Assembly (NCBI RefSeq): GCF_000959725.1
Contig: NZ_CP009322.1
Coordinates: forward strand, 2,480,001-2,544,000
Direction: 5' to 3'
Length of the DNA stretch: 64,000 bases
DNA from: Burkholderia gladioli
GTDB lineage: Bacteria; Pseudomonadota; Gammaproteobacteria; Burkholderiales; Burkholderiaceae
Position 1 is the stretch's first letter. Every line of letters starts with the position of its first letter. The position numbers were made by a program, and so were the translations under genes. The notes beneath the pieces are model-generated. The model was not told the origin of the DNA and did not search any database. It worked only from the letters and a program-made list of their open reading frames with translations. Shown here in pieces: positions 34,369-43,913 of the stretch.

Positions 34369-35142
34369 TCATTCCACCGGCAAGGCCACCCCCGACAGGC
34401 GTTCGCATTCGGCCAGCAGGCGCTCCTGCAAGGCCACCTCGCGCGTGGCCGGATCGGGCTGGCGCGGCTTCATGTGGAAGAAATACCGGGCGCTGACCCG
34501 CGCGCCCTCGTCCTCGCCCACCGCGAGCCAGGCCTGGGTGCGATGCGCCTGGTCGAGATCGTCGGGCGCGCCGGGCCCGCCCATGCGGGTGGGCACCCAG
34601 CCCGGCTCCAGCGCGTTCGACAGCACGCCGGGCCAGCGCCGCGCCACCGCGAAGGCCAGCAGCACGTCGTAGAGCTTGCTTTCCGAATAGGCATCGGCAC
34701 CGTTCCAGCGCCGCCGCGTCCAGGCCAGGTCGTCGAGCGCCGCCGCGGTGCCGCGATGCATGCCCGAGCTCAGATAAACGAGGCGCCGCGGGCGATGCAT
34801 CAAGGCGGTCAGCACGTAGGGCGCCAGCACGTTGATCGCGAACACGTGCGGCAAGCCATCCGCGGTCTCGATGCGGCGCTCGCGATAACCGACGCCGACG
34901 TTGTGGATCACAGCATCGAACTGTCCCAGCCGGTTCGCCTGCTCCGCCACCTCGCGCATCGCGTCGAGCGTCGAGAGATCGCCGCTGACGATCGCCTCGG
35001 CTTCCGGCAGGCGGCGGCGCGCATGGTCGGCACGTTCGGCGTTGCGCGCATGCAGCACCACGCGATGGCCGTCCCGTGCCAGCAGTTGCCCGGCCATCAG
35101 CCCGAGCCCGTCGGTCGATCCGGTGATGAAGATCCTTGCCAT
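34369..35142 (-). CDS. Short-chain dehydrogenase/reductase
   Basis: 257 residues. The cofactor site reads ITGSTDGLGLMAG (TGxxxGxG). The NNAG motif is altered to HNVG. The catalytic Ser is in VYLSSGMHRG, and Tyr and Lys are in YSESKLYD. The C-terminal part (HMKPRQPDPATREVALQERLLAECERLSG) is typical of retinol-dehydrogenase-like or daunorubicin C-13 ketoreductase-like SDRs. The substrate is unknown. It converges with the LysR gene and is divergent from the DUF4148 gene. Confidence 0.87.
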   Translation of the reverse strand: MARIFITGSTDGLGLMAGQLLARDGHRVVLHARNAERADHARRRLPEAEAIVSGDLSTLDAMREVAEQANRLGQFDAVIHNVGVGYRERRIETADGLPHVFAINVLAPYVLTALMHRPRRLVYLSSGMHRGTAAALDDLAWTRRRWNGADAYSESKLYDVLLAFAVARRWPGVLSNALEPGWVPTRMGGPGAPDDLDQAHRTQAWLAVGEDEGARVSARYFFHMKPRQPDPATREVALQERLLAECERLSGVALPVE

Positions 35143-35475
35143 GTGTCCTCCGCTTGCTTGAATGTCAGGAAATGCCGGAGCCGGCGCGCTATCGTTCCGT
35201 GCCGTGTCGTGACGGCGCCCGCGCCGAAGCCCGGCTTGAATTCACGGGTGAGCGGCGCGGCGGCCATGTCGAACGGCATGTGATGCCGATTGTGGCGAGG
35301 CCGCCCGCGCCGGGCAATCCCGTGCGCGGCATCGCATCGATGCGGGGCCGGCATTGATGCCGTCGCCGCATCGATGCGATGAGACGGCGTGCCTGTTTCC
35401 ACCGGGCCTGCCTGGAGACAATCCCTCCTGTCGAGCGACAAGCTTTCTTGTCCTGACCATCATGGGAGTCTCATC
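35143..35475. promoter_or_regulatory. Divergent intergenic region
   Basis: The 333 bases between the SDR and DUF4148 genes contain no supported gene. Promoters for both must lie here. Between 35413 and 35470 the sequence is A/T-richer than its surroundings, as expected for the DUF4148 promoter, but no clear -35/-10 pair was found. Confidence 0.4.
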
Positions 35476-35772
35476 ATGCAATCTCGTTGGTCCATCCTGC
35501 TGCTCGCGGCCAGCCTCGCCGCGCCGCTCGCCGCGCAGGCGCAATCCACCGTCACGCGCGCCCAGGTGCGCGAGGAACTGGTCCGGCTCGAAAGCATCGG
35601 CTACCGGCCCGCGCGCAACGACGTCCACTACCCGGACTCGATCCAGGCTGCCGAGGCGAAGCTGAACGCGAGCCAGGCCGCCGCCGGCATCGGCACGCAG
35701 CCCGCGGCGCGCGGCGAAGCCGGCAGCGCGCGGACGCCGGTGGCCGGCGAGCCGCTCTACGCGCATCATTGA
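35476..35772 (+). CDS. DUF4148 exported protein
   Basis: 98 residues from the ATG at 35476, with GGGAG seven bases upstream. A signal peptide (MQSRWSILLLAASLAAPLAAQAQ) leads to a DUF4148 body: TRAQVREELVRLESIGYRP, then HYPDSIQAAEAKL. This domain is typical of Burkholderiales, where genomes have many copies; the function is unknown. They are small periplasmic proteins, often stress-responsive. Single gene followed by a strong hairpin. Confidence 0.9.
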   Translation: MQSRWSILLLAASLAAPLAAQAQSTVTRAQVREELVRLESIGYRPARNDVHYPDSIQAAEAKLNASQAAAGIGTQPAARGEAGSARTPVAGEPLYAHH

Positions 35773-35863
35773 TGCACGCGCGCCGTTCGCGCGGGAAGCT
35801 CGCGGGGCCGATCGCAGGATCGGCCCTGTTTCATTGCGCCGGCATCATTACGCCGGACAAAGT

Positions 35864-35899
35864 ACGAGGCCCTCGCCGCTTGCGCGGCGAGGGCCTCGT
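35864..35899. terminator. Strong hairpin between convergent genes
   Basis: A perfect 16-bp stem with loop TTGC: ACGAGGCCCTCGCCGC (35864-35879) and GCGGCGAGGGCCTCGT (35884-35899). It lies between the stop of the DUF4148 gene and the stop of the NmrA-like gene. No clear T-tract, but the position suggests a bidirectional terminator. Confidence 0.7.
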
Positions 35900-35929
35900 C
35901 GACACACCCGGCTTCGGGCGGCGTGCCGC

Positions 35930-36787
35930 TCAGTGCGCCACCAGCCCCTTCAGCACGGTTTCCAGCGTGGTCGGGGCCACGCGATGCTCGCTGCCCTCGC
36001 GCTCGAAATCGATCCAGCCTTCGTTGAAGCCGTCGATCATGCGGATGCGCGGCATCGGATACTGCATGCCCTGCGAGCGGAACAGCGCCTCCCAGGTATC
36101 GCGCGGCACCGGCGCCATCGTCACCGGATGACCGAGCGCCGCCGCGAAGGCCGCGCCGATGTCGTTCGCGCTGTAGCGGCGCGGGCCCTCCAGCTCGACC
36201 ACGCGCGTGCCGGTCCAGTCCTCGCGCAGCATGGCCGCGGCGGTGCGGCCGATGTCCACCGTGGCGACCATCGGGATCGGATGATCGAGCGGCTGCAGGA
36301 AGGACGGGATCGTGCCGGTCCGCGCGGCCTCGACGTCCCAGGCCGCGTTCTCCATGAACCAGGCGGCGCGCAGCAGGCCGACCGGCACGTCGAGCGTGCG
36401 CAGCATGGTCTCGGTCATCCGCGAGTTGTTCAGCAGGTTGGGCTCGGCCACCTGCGCGCCGACCGTCGACAGGAACACCACGCGGCCCGGCCGCGCCGTC
36501 TCGATCGCATGGCGGATCGATTCGCAGTTCTCCACCGTCTCGGGAAAGCCCGGCGCCGGATCGTAGTTCGGCGGCGTCATGAAGAACACGCCCGCGGTGC
36601 CGGCGAAGGCCCGGGCCAGCGCCTGGGCATCGCCGATCTCGGCCACCGCCACCTCGCAGCCGAGCGCGGCCCAGGGCGCGCCCCGGGCCGCGTCGCGCAC
36701 CACCGCGCGCACCGGCAGGCCCGCGGCCAGCAGCGTTCGCGCGACTTCTCCCCCGACCTTGCCGGTAATACCTGTCACTGCATACAT
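35930..36787 (-). CDS. NmrA-like NAD(P)-binding protein
   Basis: 285 residues from the ATG at 36787, just after AGGACG. The Rossmann motif is AVTGITGKVGGEVA (GxxGxxG). The body has the NmrA/atypical SDR pattern (VFFMTPPNYDPAPGFPE, then VVFLSTVGA, then GLLRAAWFMENAAWD). Members act as NAD(P) sensors or as NAD(P)H:quinone/azo reductase-like enzymes. Without the SDR Tyr-Lys pair in the usual place, a catalytic role is not assured. A single gene between a hairpin and a divergent MASE1 gene. Confidence 0.85.
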   Translation of the reverse strand: MYAVTGITGKVGGEVARTLLAAGLPVRAVVRDAARGAPWAALGCEVAVAEIGDAQALARAFAGTAGVFFMTPPNYDPAPGFPETVENCESIRHAIETARPGRVVFLSTVGAQVAEPNLLNNSRMTETMLRTLDVPVGLLRAAWFMENAAWDVEAARTGTIPSFLQPLDHPIPMVATVDIGRTAAAMLREDWTGTRVVELEGPRRYSANDIGAAFAAALGHPVTMAPVPRDTWEALFRSQGMQYPMPRIRMIDGFNEGWIDFEREGSEHRVAPTTLETVLKGLVAH

Positions 36788-37029
36788 CGTCCTGTCCTCC
36801 GGATCACTGAATATTGGGTTCGCCACCGCGATCGAGCCGGCTCGCCTGGGCGGCGCGGGTTCGATGCGACTGCTCGCAGCGTAAGCCGCGCGGGCGCCGC
36901 GACGAATGGCCGGGAGGTCAGGACATCGATGACGGTTCGTCATGAGTCGCCACGCCACGAGCGTCCGGGGCGCGTACAATCGCGTGCTGAACAGACAGGT
37001 CGGCCACGCCCGGCCGCAAGGAGTGCTCG

Positions 37030-38313
37030 ATGGCGACGACACGCGCAAGACCCGAATTCGCGTCCGCCTGGTGGTGGGTGGCGCTGTATGTGCTGAGCGG
37101 CTACCTGTCGTATCGGCTCGGGGCCGTCGACGACTCGACCAACTACATCTGGCTGCCGACCGGCGTGACGGTCGGCGCCTTCATGCTGCGCCCGGTGCGC
37201 GACTGGCCCCTGCTCGGCGGCCTGTTCCTGCTGGCGCAATGGCTGCTGGGCGGCTTCGAGCTGGGCCGCTGGCTCGACGCCCTGCTGTATGCCGTCGACG
37301 ACGTCGGCGCGGCCGCCCTGGCCGTGTGGCTGATCCAGCGTACCGGTTTCGCGCTCGAGGGCCTGTATTTCCTGCGCTCGGTGATCTTCGCGGGGCTGCT
37401 GGCCGGAGCGGTGGCGGCGCTCGGCGACGCGGCCTGGCTGAGCCTGCGCGGCGGCCATGCCACGCTGGGCGCGGTGGCGATCGGCGCGGCCGCGAGCTTC
37501 GTCGGGGTGCTGCTGGTCACGCCGGTGCTGGCTTCGTGGTCGCGCTTTCGCGCCCATCGCTCGGGCGACCATGAACGCTTCGATCTCTGGCTCGGCATCG
37601 CCTGCTTCGTGCTGATGGTGGTGAGCGCGACGCTGGTCTTCAGCGAATCGGCGGCGCGCATCGATGACATCGGCATCCTGTTCTCGCTGACCTACATCCC
37701 GATGTTCCTGACCGTGGTCGTGACCATCCTGCTGGGCGGGCGCAGCGGCTCGGTGTCGATGCTGGTGCTGGCGCTGATCGCGATCGGCCTGACCGCGCAG
37801 GACGACGGGCCGTTCGCCTGGCTCGACGACCATCACGGCCACTCGCTGCTGGAAGTGCAGTTCTATCTCGCGATCGCCTCCCTGCTGGTGCTCACCGTCA
37901 GCACGCTGAAGACCAACCGAGAGCGCGTGCACGAACAGGCCGCGCGCCAGCAGAACAACGTGGCGCTGGCGCTGGCCGGCGCCGGCCAGCTCGCCTACGT
38001 GCTCGACCCGCAATCGGGGCAGCTCGAATGGACCGGCGAGCTCGGCCGCGTGTTCGGCGCGGGCATCGCCGCCGGGCAGGTGGCGAGCCTGCCACTGCTG
38101 CTCGAGCGCCTGCATCCCGACGATCGCGCGGCCCTGCGAGAGAGCTGGTCCGCCGAGCAGGCGCAGGACACGCGCGCGCCCTTGCGGCTGCGCGTGATCC
38201 AGCCCGACGGCGGCACGCTGGCGATCGTCGATCACGGCAGCGCGCTGCGCGATGCAAGCGCCGAGGTGGCGGTGTTCGCCGGCGTCTGGCTGCTCGGGGA
38301 TCGCGCTAACTAG
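37030..38313 (+). CDS. MASE1-PAS membrane sensor lacking an output domain
   Basis: 427 residues. The first 300 form a MASE1 sensor with eight to ten TM helices (NYIWLPTGVTVGAFMLRP, then DVGAAALAVWLIQRTG, and repeats of the IGAAASFVGVLL type). A short coiled link is followed by a PAS-like domain (about 312-420: LALAGAGQLAYVLDPQSGQLEW, then LERLHPDDRAALRESW). MASE1 is usually joined to GGDEF, EAL or kinase domains. Here the protein stops after the PAS fold, with no output module in it or in the next gene. It may signal by protein contact. The hydrolase gene begins 11 bases after its stop. Confidence 0.85.
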   Translation: MATTRARPEFASAWWWVALYVLSGYLSYRLGAVDDSTNYIWLPTGVTVGAFMLRPVRDWPLLGGLFLLAQWLLGGFELGRWLDALLYAVDDVGAAALAVWLIQRTGFALEGLYFLRSVIFAGLLAGAVAALGDAAWLSLRGGHATLGAVAIGAAASFVGVLLVTPVLASWSRFRAHRSGDHERFDLWLGIACFVLMVVSATLVFSESAARIDDIGILFSLTYIPMFLTVVVTILLGGRSGSVSMLVLALIAIGLTAQDDGPFAWLDDHHGHSLLEVQFYLAIASLLVLTVSTLKTNRERVHEQAARQQNNVALALAGAGQLAYVLDPQSGQLEWTGELGRVFGAGIAAGQVASLPLLLERLHPDDRAALRESWSAEQAQDTRAPLRLRVIQPDGGTLAIVDHGSALRDASAEVAVFAGVWLLGDRAN

Positions 38314-38324
38314 GCGCGGCCATC

Positions 38325-39194
38325 ATGAACGATCGCACCGGCGTTCTGCTGATCCACGGGCTGGGCGGCACGCGTCACGATCTCGGCTCGATGCACAAGG
38401 CGATCCGGCGCGCCGGCGGCGACGCGCACATGATCACCCTGCCCGGCCACGGCACGCGCCCCGAGGATCTCGCCGAGGTGCGCGCGGAAGCCTGGCTCGA
38501 CGCGGTGGTCGAGCAGTATCGGCAGCTCGAGGGGGAATACGACACGCTGCACGTGGCCGGCATGTGCATGGGCGCGCTGGTCGCCCTGCTGCTCTGCCAT
38601 CGCGTCGAGCACGCGCGCGGGCGGCTCGCGCTGCTGGCCGCGCCGGTGTTCATCGACGGCTGGTCGACGCCCTGGTATCGCCCGCTGCGCCACCTGATCT
38701 ATCGCCTGCCGCAACTGGCCCGGCGCATGCGCGTGGAGGAAGGCGAACCGTTCGGCATCAAGAACCCGCTGGTGCGCGCGATCGTGAAGAAGAAATTCGA
38801 GCGCCAGGACAATTTCCACTATCCCTGGGTGCCGCTGTCCTGCGTCGGGCAGGTCGATCGCATGCGCGCCTGGGTGCAGGCGGCCGCGCCCGAGACGCGC
38901 TGCCCGACCCTGGTGGTGCACGCGCGCGAGGACGAGCTGACCAGCCTGCGCTCGCAGGCCTTCCTGCAGGACACGCTGCCCGATGCGCGCAGCGTGGTGC
39001 TCGAGGACAGCTACCACATGATCTGCGCCGACAACGAACGCGACGAGGTGGCCCGGCAGCTGCTGGCCTTCTTCGGCTTCGATCCGGTACATGCGGTGAG
39101 CCCGGCCATGGCGCGCCGCATGGGCCGCGGCAGCCGGGATGGCGACCCAGGCAACGCGGGCGATCCGGCAGATTCGGGTGACGAGGCGGGCTGA
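38325..39194 (+). CDS. Alpha/beta hydrolase with a Cys in the nucleophile elbow
   Basis: 289 residues. The fold signatures are clear: oxyanion LIHGLGGTRHDL, elbow GMCMG around residue 81, acid near HARED (D203) and His231 in SYHMI. The elbow normally is GxSxG; here the nucleophile is Cys (codon TGC at 38565-38567), as in dienelactone hydrolases. The lid contains basic residues (VKKKFERQD). The overall layout resembles Est30-type carboxylesterases. The C-terminal 30 residues are Gly/Asp-rich and likely disordered. It follows the MASE1 gene by 11 bases. Substrate unknown. Confidence 0.85.
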   Translation: MNDRTGVLLIHGLGGTRHDLGSMHKAIRRAGGDAHMITLPGHGTRPEDLAEVRAEAWLDAVVEQYRQLEGEYDTLHVAGMCMGALVALLLCHRVEHARGRLALLAAPVFIDGWSTPWYRPLRHLIYRLPQLARRMRVEEGEPFGIKNPLVRAIVKKKFERQDNFHYPWVPLSCVGQVDRMRAWVQAAAPETRCPTLVVHAREDELTSLRSQAFLQDTLPDARSVVLEDSYHMICADNERDEVARQLLAFFGFDPVHAVSPAMARRMGRGSRDGDPGNAGDPADSGDEAG

Positions 39195-39211
39195 AGCGCG
39201 CCGGGTCGTGT

Positions 39212-39236
39212 GGGCCGCTTTCCTCGACAGCGGCCC
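39212..39236. terminator. Hairpin between convergent genes
   Basis: GGGCCGCT (39212-39219) and AGCGGCCC (39229-39236) form an 8-bp stem with a nine-base loop. It lies between the hydrolase stop (39194) and the maiA stop (39251). The short T-tract is lacking; termination is probable from position. Confidence 0.55.
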
Positions 39237-39250
39237 GTCACCGCCCCGTT

Positions 39251-39922
39251 CTACCTCGACGGCGGCGGTTCCGCATCGGGCTGCCGCGAAGGCTCCGCGC
39301 GCGCGAAGGCCGGCAGCGCGGCGGCACGCTCGTCAAGCCCGACCAGGGTCGGGTAGTCGTCGAGCGCGATCGCGAAACGCCTGGCATTCCAGACCTGCGG
39401 CACCAGGCACAGATCCGCCAGGCCCGGCGTGTCGCCGCACACGAAGCGCCCCACGCGCGGCTCGGCCGCCAGGCGCCGTTCGAGCGCGGCGAAGCCATTG
39501 CCGATCCAGTGCGCGTACCAGGCGCTCTTCTGCTCGTCGCTCACGCCGAGCGTCGATTTCAAATAGCCGAGCACGCGCAGGTTGTTGAGCGGATGGATCT
39601 CGCAGGCGATCTGCTGCGCCACCGAGCGCACATAGGCGCGATCGGCCGCCGCGGCCGGCAACAACGGCGGCTCGGGGTAGCACTCGTCGAGATACTCGAC
39701 GATCGCCAGCGACTGCAGCAACGGCGGCGCATCGCCATCCACCAGCGCCGGCACCAGCCCGTCGGGATGGATCCGGCGATAGGCCTCGCCCAGTTGCTCG
39801 CCGCCGCCGCGCAGCAGGTGCACGGGCAGTTGCGTGTAGTCGAGCCCCTTCAGGTTCAGCGCGATCCGCACGCGATACGAGGCCGAGCTGCGGAAATAAC
39901 CATGAAGCGCGAGCGCGGACAT
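39251..39922 (-). CDS. maiA: Maleylacetoacetate isomerase
   Basis: 223-residue zeta-class glutathione S-transferase. The N-terminal active site reads YFRSSASYRVRIALNLKG, where the second Ser sits in the catalytic SSC-like motif. The C-terminal domain has HPLNNLRVLGYL and TLADLCLVPQ-type segments (here GLADLCLVPQ). It isomerises maleylacetoacetate to fumarylacetoacetate, the step before fahA in tyrosine/homogentisate breakdown, and needs glutathione. The gene starts 4 bases after the fahA stop, so it is the last gene of the operon. Confidence 0.93.
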   Translation of the reverse strand: MSALALHGYFRSSASYRVRIALNLKGLDYTQLPVHLLRGGGEQLGEAYRRIHPDGLVPALVDGDAPPLLQSLAIVEYLDECYPEPPLLPAAAADRAYVRSVAQQIACEIHPLNNLRVLGYLKSTLGVSDEQKSAWYAHWIGNGFAALERRLAAEPRVGRFVCGDTPGLADLCLVPQVWNARRFAIALDDYPTLVGLDERAAALPAFARAEPSRQPDAEPPPSR

Positions 39923-39926
39923 GGCC

Positions 39927-41243
39927 TCACTCCCCGCCGAAGTCGTGCGCGGCCGCCGGCAGGATGGTGCCCACGCAGGTGCCGAAACCCACGCGATAAC
40001 CGTCGCCCTGGCAATGCCCGGCGAGCGTCAGCGTATCGCCGTCCTCGATGAAGGCGCGCGTGCCGCCGCCCGCCAGCGCGATCGGCGCCTTGCCGCCCCA
40101 GCTCAGCTCCAGCAGGCTGCCGTAGCCGTGCTGGTCGGGCGCGCTGATGGTGCCCGAGCCCATCAGGTCGCCCACCCGCGTATTGCAGCCCGACACGGTG
40201 TGATGCGCGAGTTGCTGCGCCATGCTCCAGTACATGTGCCGGAAATTGCTGCGCGAGATCACGCTCGGCTCGGCCGCGCCCTCGGGCTGCAGCCGCACCT
40301 CGAGCCGGATGTCGAAGCCATGCTCGCCGGCATGCCGCAGGTAGGGCAGCGGCGGCGGCTCCTGCCTCGGCTGCGCGACGCGAAACGGCGCCAGCGCATC
40401 GAGCGTGACGATCCATGGCGAGATGGTGGTGGCGAAGCCCTTGGAATTGAACGGCCCGAGCGGCACGTATTCCCATTGCTGGATGTCGCGCGCGCTCCAG
40501 TCGTTGAGCAGCACCATGCCGAAGATGTGCTCCTCGGCCGTCTCGCAGGGAATCGGCTCGCCGAGCGCGTTGCCGCGGCCGACGATGAAGCCGGTCTCCA
40601 GCTCGATGTCGAGCCGGCGGCTGGCGCCGAACACGGGCCGCTCCTGGTCGGGCAGCTTCAACTGGCCGAGCGGGCGGCGCACCGGCGTGCCGCTCACCAC
40701 CACCGACGACGCCCGGCCGTTATAGCCGATCGGCATCTCGGACCAGTTCGGCAGCAGCGCATGCTTCGGATCGCGAAACATCGAGCCGACGTTGGTCGCG
40801 TGCTCCTTCGAGGAATAGAAATCGGTGTAGCCGGGAATCTCGACCGGCAGGTGCAGCATCGCGCCGGCTTGCGGCACCAGCACGCGCTCGCGCAGCGCCG
40901 CGTCGTCGCGCAAGCGCGCGTTGCCCTGCGCGAACAGCGCGCTCAACTGCACGCGCACCGCGCGCCAGGCGTCCCGGCCCAGCGCGATGAAGCCGTTCAG
41001 GGTGCTCGCCTCGAACAGCGCGCGCGCATCGGCGCCCGGCACCGCGAGCAGGCCCGCCTCGGCCAGCGCGGCGAGGTCGACGATCGCGTCGCCGAGCGCC
41101 ACGCCGGCGCGCGGCGCTCGCGCGTCGCTGAAGATGCCGAACGGCAGGTTCTGGATCGGGAAATCGCAATCGGCCTGGTTGGCCGAATCGAGCCAGCTGC
41201 GCAGCGAGGCGGCCAGCGTGGCGTCGAGGTCGGTGACGGTCAT
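39927..41243 (-). CDS. fahA: Fumarylacetoacetase
   Basis: 438 residues, the usual length for the full-length enzyme. It has the N-terminal SH3-like part, then the catalytic core with the metal ligands and the [29 protein letters not shown], and MGSGTISAP segments. It hydrolyses fumarylacetoacetate to fumarate and acetoacetate. The start overlaps the hmgA stop (ATGA), so the two are translationally coupled. Together with hmgA and maiA it completes the lower homogentisate pathway. Acts in the cytoplasm. Confidence 0.95.
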   Translation of the reverse strand: MTVTDLDATLAASLRSWLDSANQADCDFPIQNLPFGIFSDARAPRAGVALGDAIVDLAALAEAGLLAVPGADARALFEASTLNGFIALGRDAWRAVRVQLSALFAQGNARLRDDAALRERVLVPQAGAMLHLPVEIPGYTDFYSSKEHATNVGSMFRDPKHALLPNWSEMPIGYNGRASSVVVSGTPVRRPLGQLKLPDQERPVFGASRRLDIELETGFIVGRGNALGEPIPCETAEEHIFGMVLLNDWSARDIQQWEYVPLGPFNSKGFATTISPWIVTLDALAPFRVAQPRQEPPPLPYLRHAGEHGFDIRLEVRLQPEGAAEPSVISRSNFRHMYWSMAQQLAHHTVSGCNTRVGDLMGSGTISAPDQHGYGSLLELSWGGKAPIALAGGGTRAFIEDGDTLTLAGHCQGDGYRVGFGTCVGTILPAAAHDFGGE

Positions 41244-42577
41244 CGTTGCTCCGGGTTGAAGTGCCTGGCGAGGTCCTGCCAGCAGCGGTAGTAGTCGGCC
41301 TGCAGTTGCGAGGTCTCCAGCGCGAAGCGCGTCGGCCGGATCAGGGTGCGCGTCTCGAACATGAAGGCCATGGTGTCGCCGACCTTGTGCGGGCGCGAGG
41401 TATCGGCCGCCGAGGCCTTCTCGAAGGTGCCCGCGTCGGGCCCGTGCCCGGACATGCAGTTGTGCAGGCTCGCGCCGCCCGGCACGAAGCCCTCGGCCTT
41501 GGCGTCGTAGGCGCCATGGATCAGGCCCATGAATTCGCTGGCCACGTTGCGGTGGAACCAGGGCGGCCGGAAGGTCGACTCGGCCGCCAGCCAGCGCGGC
41601 GGGAAGATCACGAAGTCGAGCGTGTCGACGCCCGGCGTGTCGCTGGGCGCCTGCAGCACCAGGAAGATCGAGGGATCGGGATGGTCGTAGCTGATCGAGC
41701 CGATGGTGTTGAAGCGGCGCAGGTCGTAGCGATACGGCGCGTAGTTGCCGTGCCAGGCCACCACGTCGAGCGGCGAGTGGCCGATCGCGGCGCGCCAGAG
41801 CCGGCCGTTGAGCTTGGCGACCAGCTCGAAATCGCCTTCGCGATCCTCGTAGGCCGCGTGCGGCGTCTCGAAGTCGCGCGGGTTGGCCAGGCCGTTCGAG
41901 CCGATCGGGCCGAGGTCGGGCAGTTGCAGCGCCTGGCCGAAGTTCTCGCAGACGTAACCGCGTGCCTCGCCATCGGGCAGCGCCACCGTGAAGCGCACGC
42001 CGCGCGGGATCACCGCGATCTGCTGCGGCTCGACGTCGAGGCGGCCCAGCTCGGTGGCGATGAACAGGCGCCCCTGCTGCGGCACGATCAGCAGCTCGCC
42101 GTCGGCGCTGTAGAAGAAGCGCTCGCGCATCGAGCGATTGGCCGCGTAGAGATGGATCGCGCAGCCATTCATCGCGGCGGCCGAGCCGTTGCCGGCCATG
42201 GTCACCCAGCCGTCGACGAAATCGGTCGGCTCGGTCGGGATCGGCAGCGGGTCCCAGCGCAACTGGTTCGGCGGCGTGGGCGGCACCTCGGCCGACTCGG
42301 CCCCGAACTCGGCCACCAGCGCGAGCGGGCGCGGCAGCGGCTCGAACGGCCGGTGCACGGCGGCCGGGCGGATCCGGTACAGCCAGGAGCGGCGGTTGTG
42401 CGCGCGCGGCGCGGTGAAGGCGGTGCCGCTCAGTTGCTCGGCGTACAGGCCGTAAGGCGCGCGCTGCGGCGAGTTCTGCGCGGCGGGCAAGGCGCCCGGC
42501 AGCGCCTCGCTCGCGAAGTGATTCGCGAAGCCGGGCTGGTAGGCGGTCTCGCCCGGTCGGCTCAGGTCGAAGGTCAT
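41240..42577 (-). CDS. hmgA: Homogentisate 1,2-dioxygenase
   Basis: 445 residues, full-length. Fe(II) ligands are visible: His in [14 protein letters not shown] with Glu in the same segment, and His in [11 protein letters not shown]. The N-terminus [19 protein letters not shown] is a family hallmark. It opens the ring of homogentisate to maleylacetoacetate with O2. First gene of the operon hmgA-fahA-maiA. A/T-rich sequence at 42620-42680 upstream is the promoter region. No regulator gene is adjacent (in Pseudomonas an IclR-type HmgR controls it). Confidence 0.95.
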   Translation of the reverse strand: MTFDLSRPGETAYQPGFANHFASEALPGALPAAQNSPQRAPYGLYAEQLSGTAFTAPRAHNRRSWLYRIRPAAVHRPFEPLPRPLALVAEFGAESAEVPPTPPNQLRWDPLPIPTEPTDFVDGWVTMAGNGSAAAMNGCAIHLYAANRSMRERFFYSADGELLIVPQQGRLFIATELGRLDVEPQQIAVIPRGVRFTVALPDGEARGYVCENFGQALQLPDLGPIGSNGLANPRDFETPHAAYEDREGDFELVAKLNGRLWRAAIGHSPLDVVAWHGNYAPYRYDLRRFNTIGSISYDHPDPSIFLVLQAPSDTPGVDTLDFVIFPPRWLAAESTFRPPWFHRNVASEFMGLIHGAYDAKAEGFVPGGASLHNCMSGHGPDAGTFEKASAADTSRPHKVGDTMAFMFETRTLIRPTRFALETSQLQADYYRCWQDLARHFNPEQR

Positions 42578-42864
42578 GGATGCGCTCCAGTCGGTCCGGG
42601 CAGGTTTCGTCGCCCGGTCTATCTCGGAAATTTTTTACGCATTGTATAACTCGTTTCTCATACGTGAAATTGCGTTTACCCTAAGGCGCGGCGGCGCGCG
42701 AACGAGCACCGGCCTGCCGGGGCGGCAAACCGGCGAAACCAGGGGACGGGAGAAGGAACAAACGGCGGGCGGCGCGGCAGGAACCGGCACGAGCGCGGCG
42801 ACGCCGGCCCGGGGCGGCGCCCGGCCGGCTCGCGTCACGCGGAAGGCTTGGAAAGAACGGCCGT

Positions 42865-43635
42865 TCAGGCCGCCTCGAACATCCCCAGGTATTGATACCC
42901 GCTCGTGCCGGCGCGATCGAGTTCGCTGATCGCGCCAACCTGCCCCAGCACCTCGACGGTCGGCTGGCGATTCGACACCAGCGTCCAGGAGCCGGCAGGC
43001 GAGGCCGCCGCCTCGGGCCCGGACGGCAGCGCCCGCAGCACCTCGAGCAAGCGCGCCGGCTCCGGCGCGACGATCAGGAAACCCTCGTTCGACACCGAGG
43101 CATGCGCGATGCCGAGCGCCGCGCAGATCGCCTGCTTGGCCGGCACCGCCTGCTCGTGCGCGACACGGCTGCGCTCGGCGGCCTCGCGCGTGACGGCGTC
43201 GACGATCACGCCGCCCGCGATCAGCGGCGTGGCTGCCTGCCATGCCTCGGGCGGGCAACCCTTGTTGGCGGGGGCGAGCGGGATGAAGGGATTGATCTCG
43301 GCCGGGTAGACGCGGCACACCATCGGCCGGATCTCGTAGGCGCCGCAGCGCATGTCCTCGAGCAGGTTCGGGCAGGGGCCGCTGAACGAGGCCGCCAGCG
43401 TCACGTCGACGCGAATCGGCAGCGAGCCGCTGTCGGCGGCGAAGCTGCGGCGCCGCTTGTAGTCGGCGAAGGCGTTGCCGGGCTCGGGTTCGGTCGGCCA
43501 GGGCACGGCCTCGCAGAGCACGTCGACGCGGCCGCCGCGCTCGAGCCAGCCCAGCGCCTCGGCGGGCGTGACGGGCAGGCGCAGGTCGTGGCAGCAGTTG
43601 CCGCACGACGTGCATTGGAACGCAATATCGCTCAC
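42865..43635 (-). CDS. YkgJ-type cysteine-cluster protein
   Basis: 256 residues from the GTG at 43635, preceded by AGGTCCCCCC. Just after the start comes CTSCGNCC, then CPNLLEDMRCGAYEIRPMVCRVYP and GCPPE. These Cys belong to the YkgJ/CxxCxxCC family, whose Cys bind Zn2+ or an Fe-S cluster. No enzyme activity is known for most members. The C-terminal half is not typical of the family. It is longer than the usual 90-120 residue YkgJ domain because of this extra part. The frame is open far upstream, but only through low-complexity antisense sequence, so the GTG was chosen. Confidence 0.8.
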   Translation of the reverse strand: MSDIAFQCTSCGNCCHDLRLPVTPAEALGWLERGGRVDVLCEAVPWPTEPEPGNAFADYKRRRSFAADSGSLPIRVDVTLAASFSGPCPNLLEDMRCGAYEIRPMVCRVYPAEINPFIPLAPANKGCPPEAWQAATPLIAGGVIVDAVTREAAERSRVAHEQAVPAKQAICAALGIAHASVSNEGFLIVAPEPARLLEVLRALPSGPEAAASPAGSWTLVSNRQPTVEVLGQVGAISELDRAGTSGYQYLGMFEAA

Positions 43636-43913
43636 TGGGGGGACCTCGATCGTCTTGGCGGCGGCGGCTCCGGGCAGGGAGCGCGCGCCCGCTGGAAAGC
43701 CCCGCTCGGCCGGACGCGGAACGATTCCACGGCCGGCAGGCGGGCGACGAACTATAGCGAGTTTCGGCGTCCTGCGCGCGGGCTCGTGCGAGGCGAGGCG
43801 GGACGGCGGTGGCGCCCGGCGGGCCGCCGGGGCGATCGAGAGGCAGTCGGGGGACAGGCGCGGCGAGCCGGCCGCCGCGCCCCGGGGTGGAAATGAGGCG
43901 CGGCGAGGGCCGC

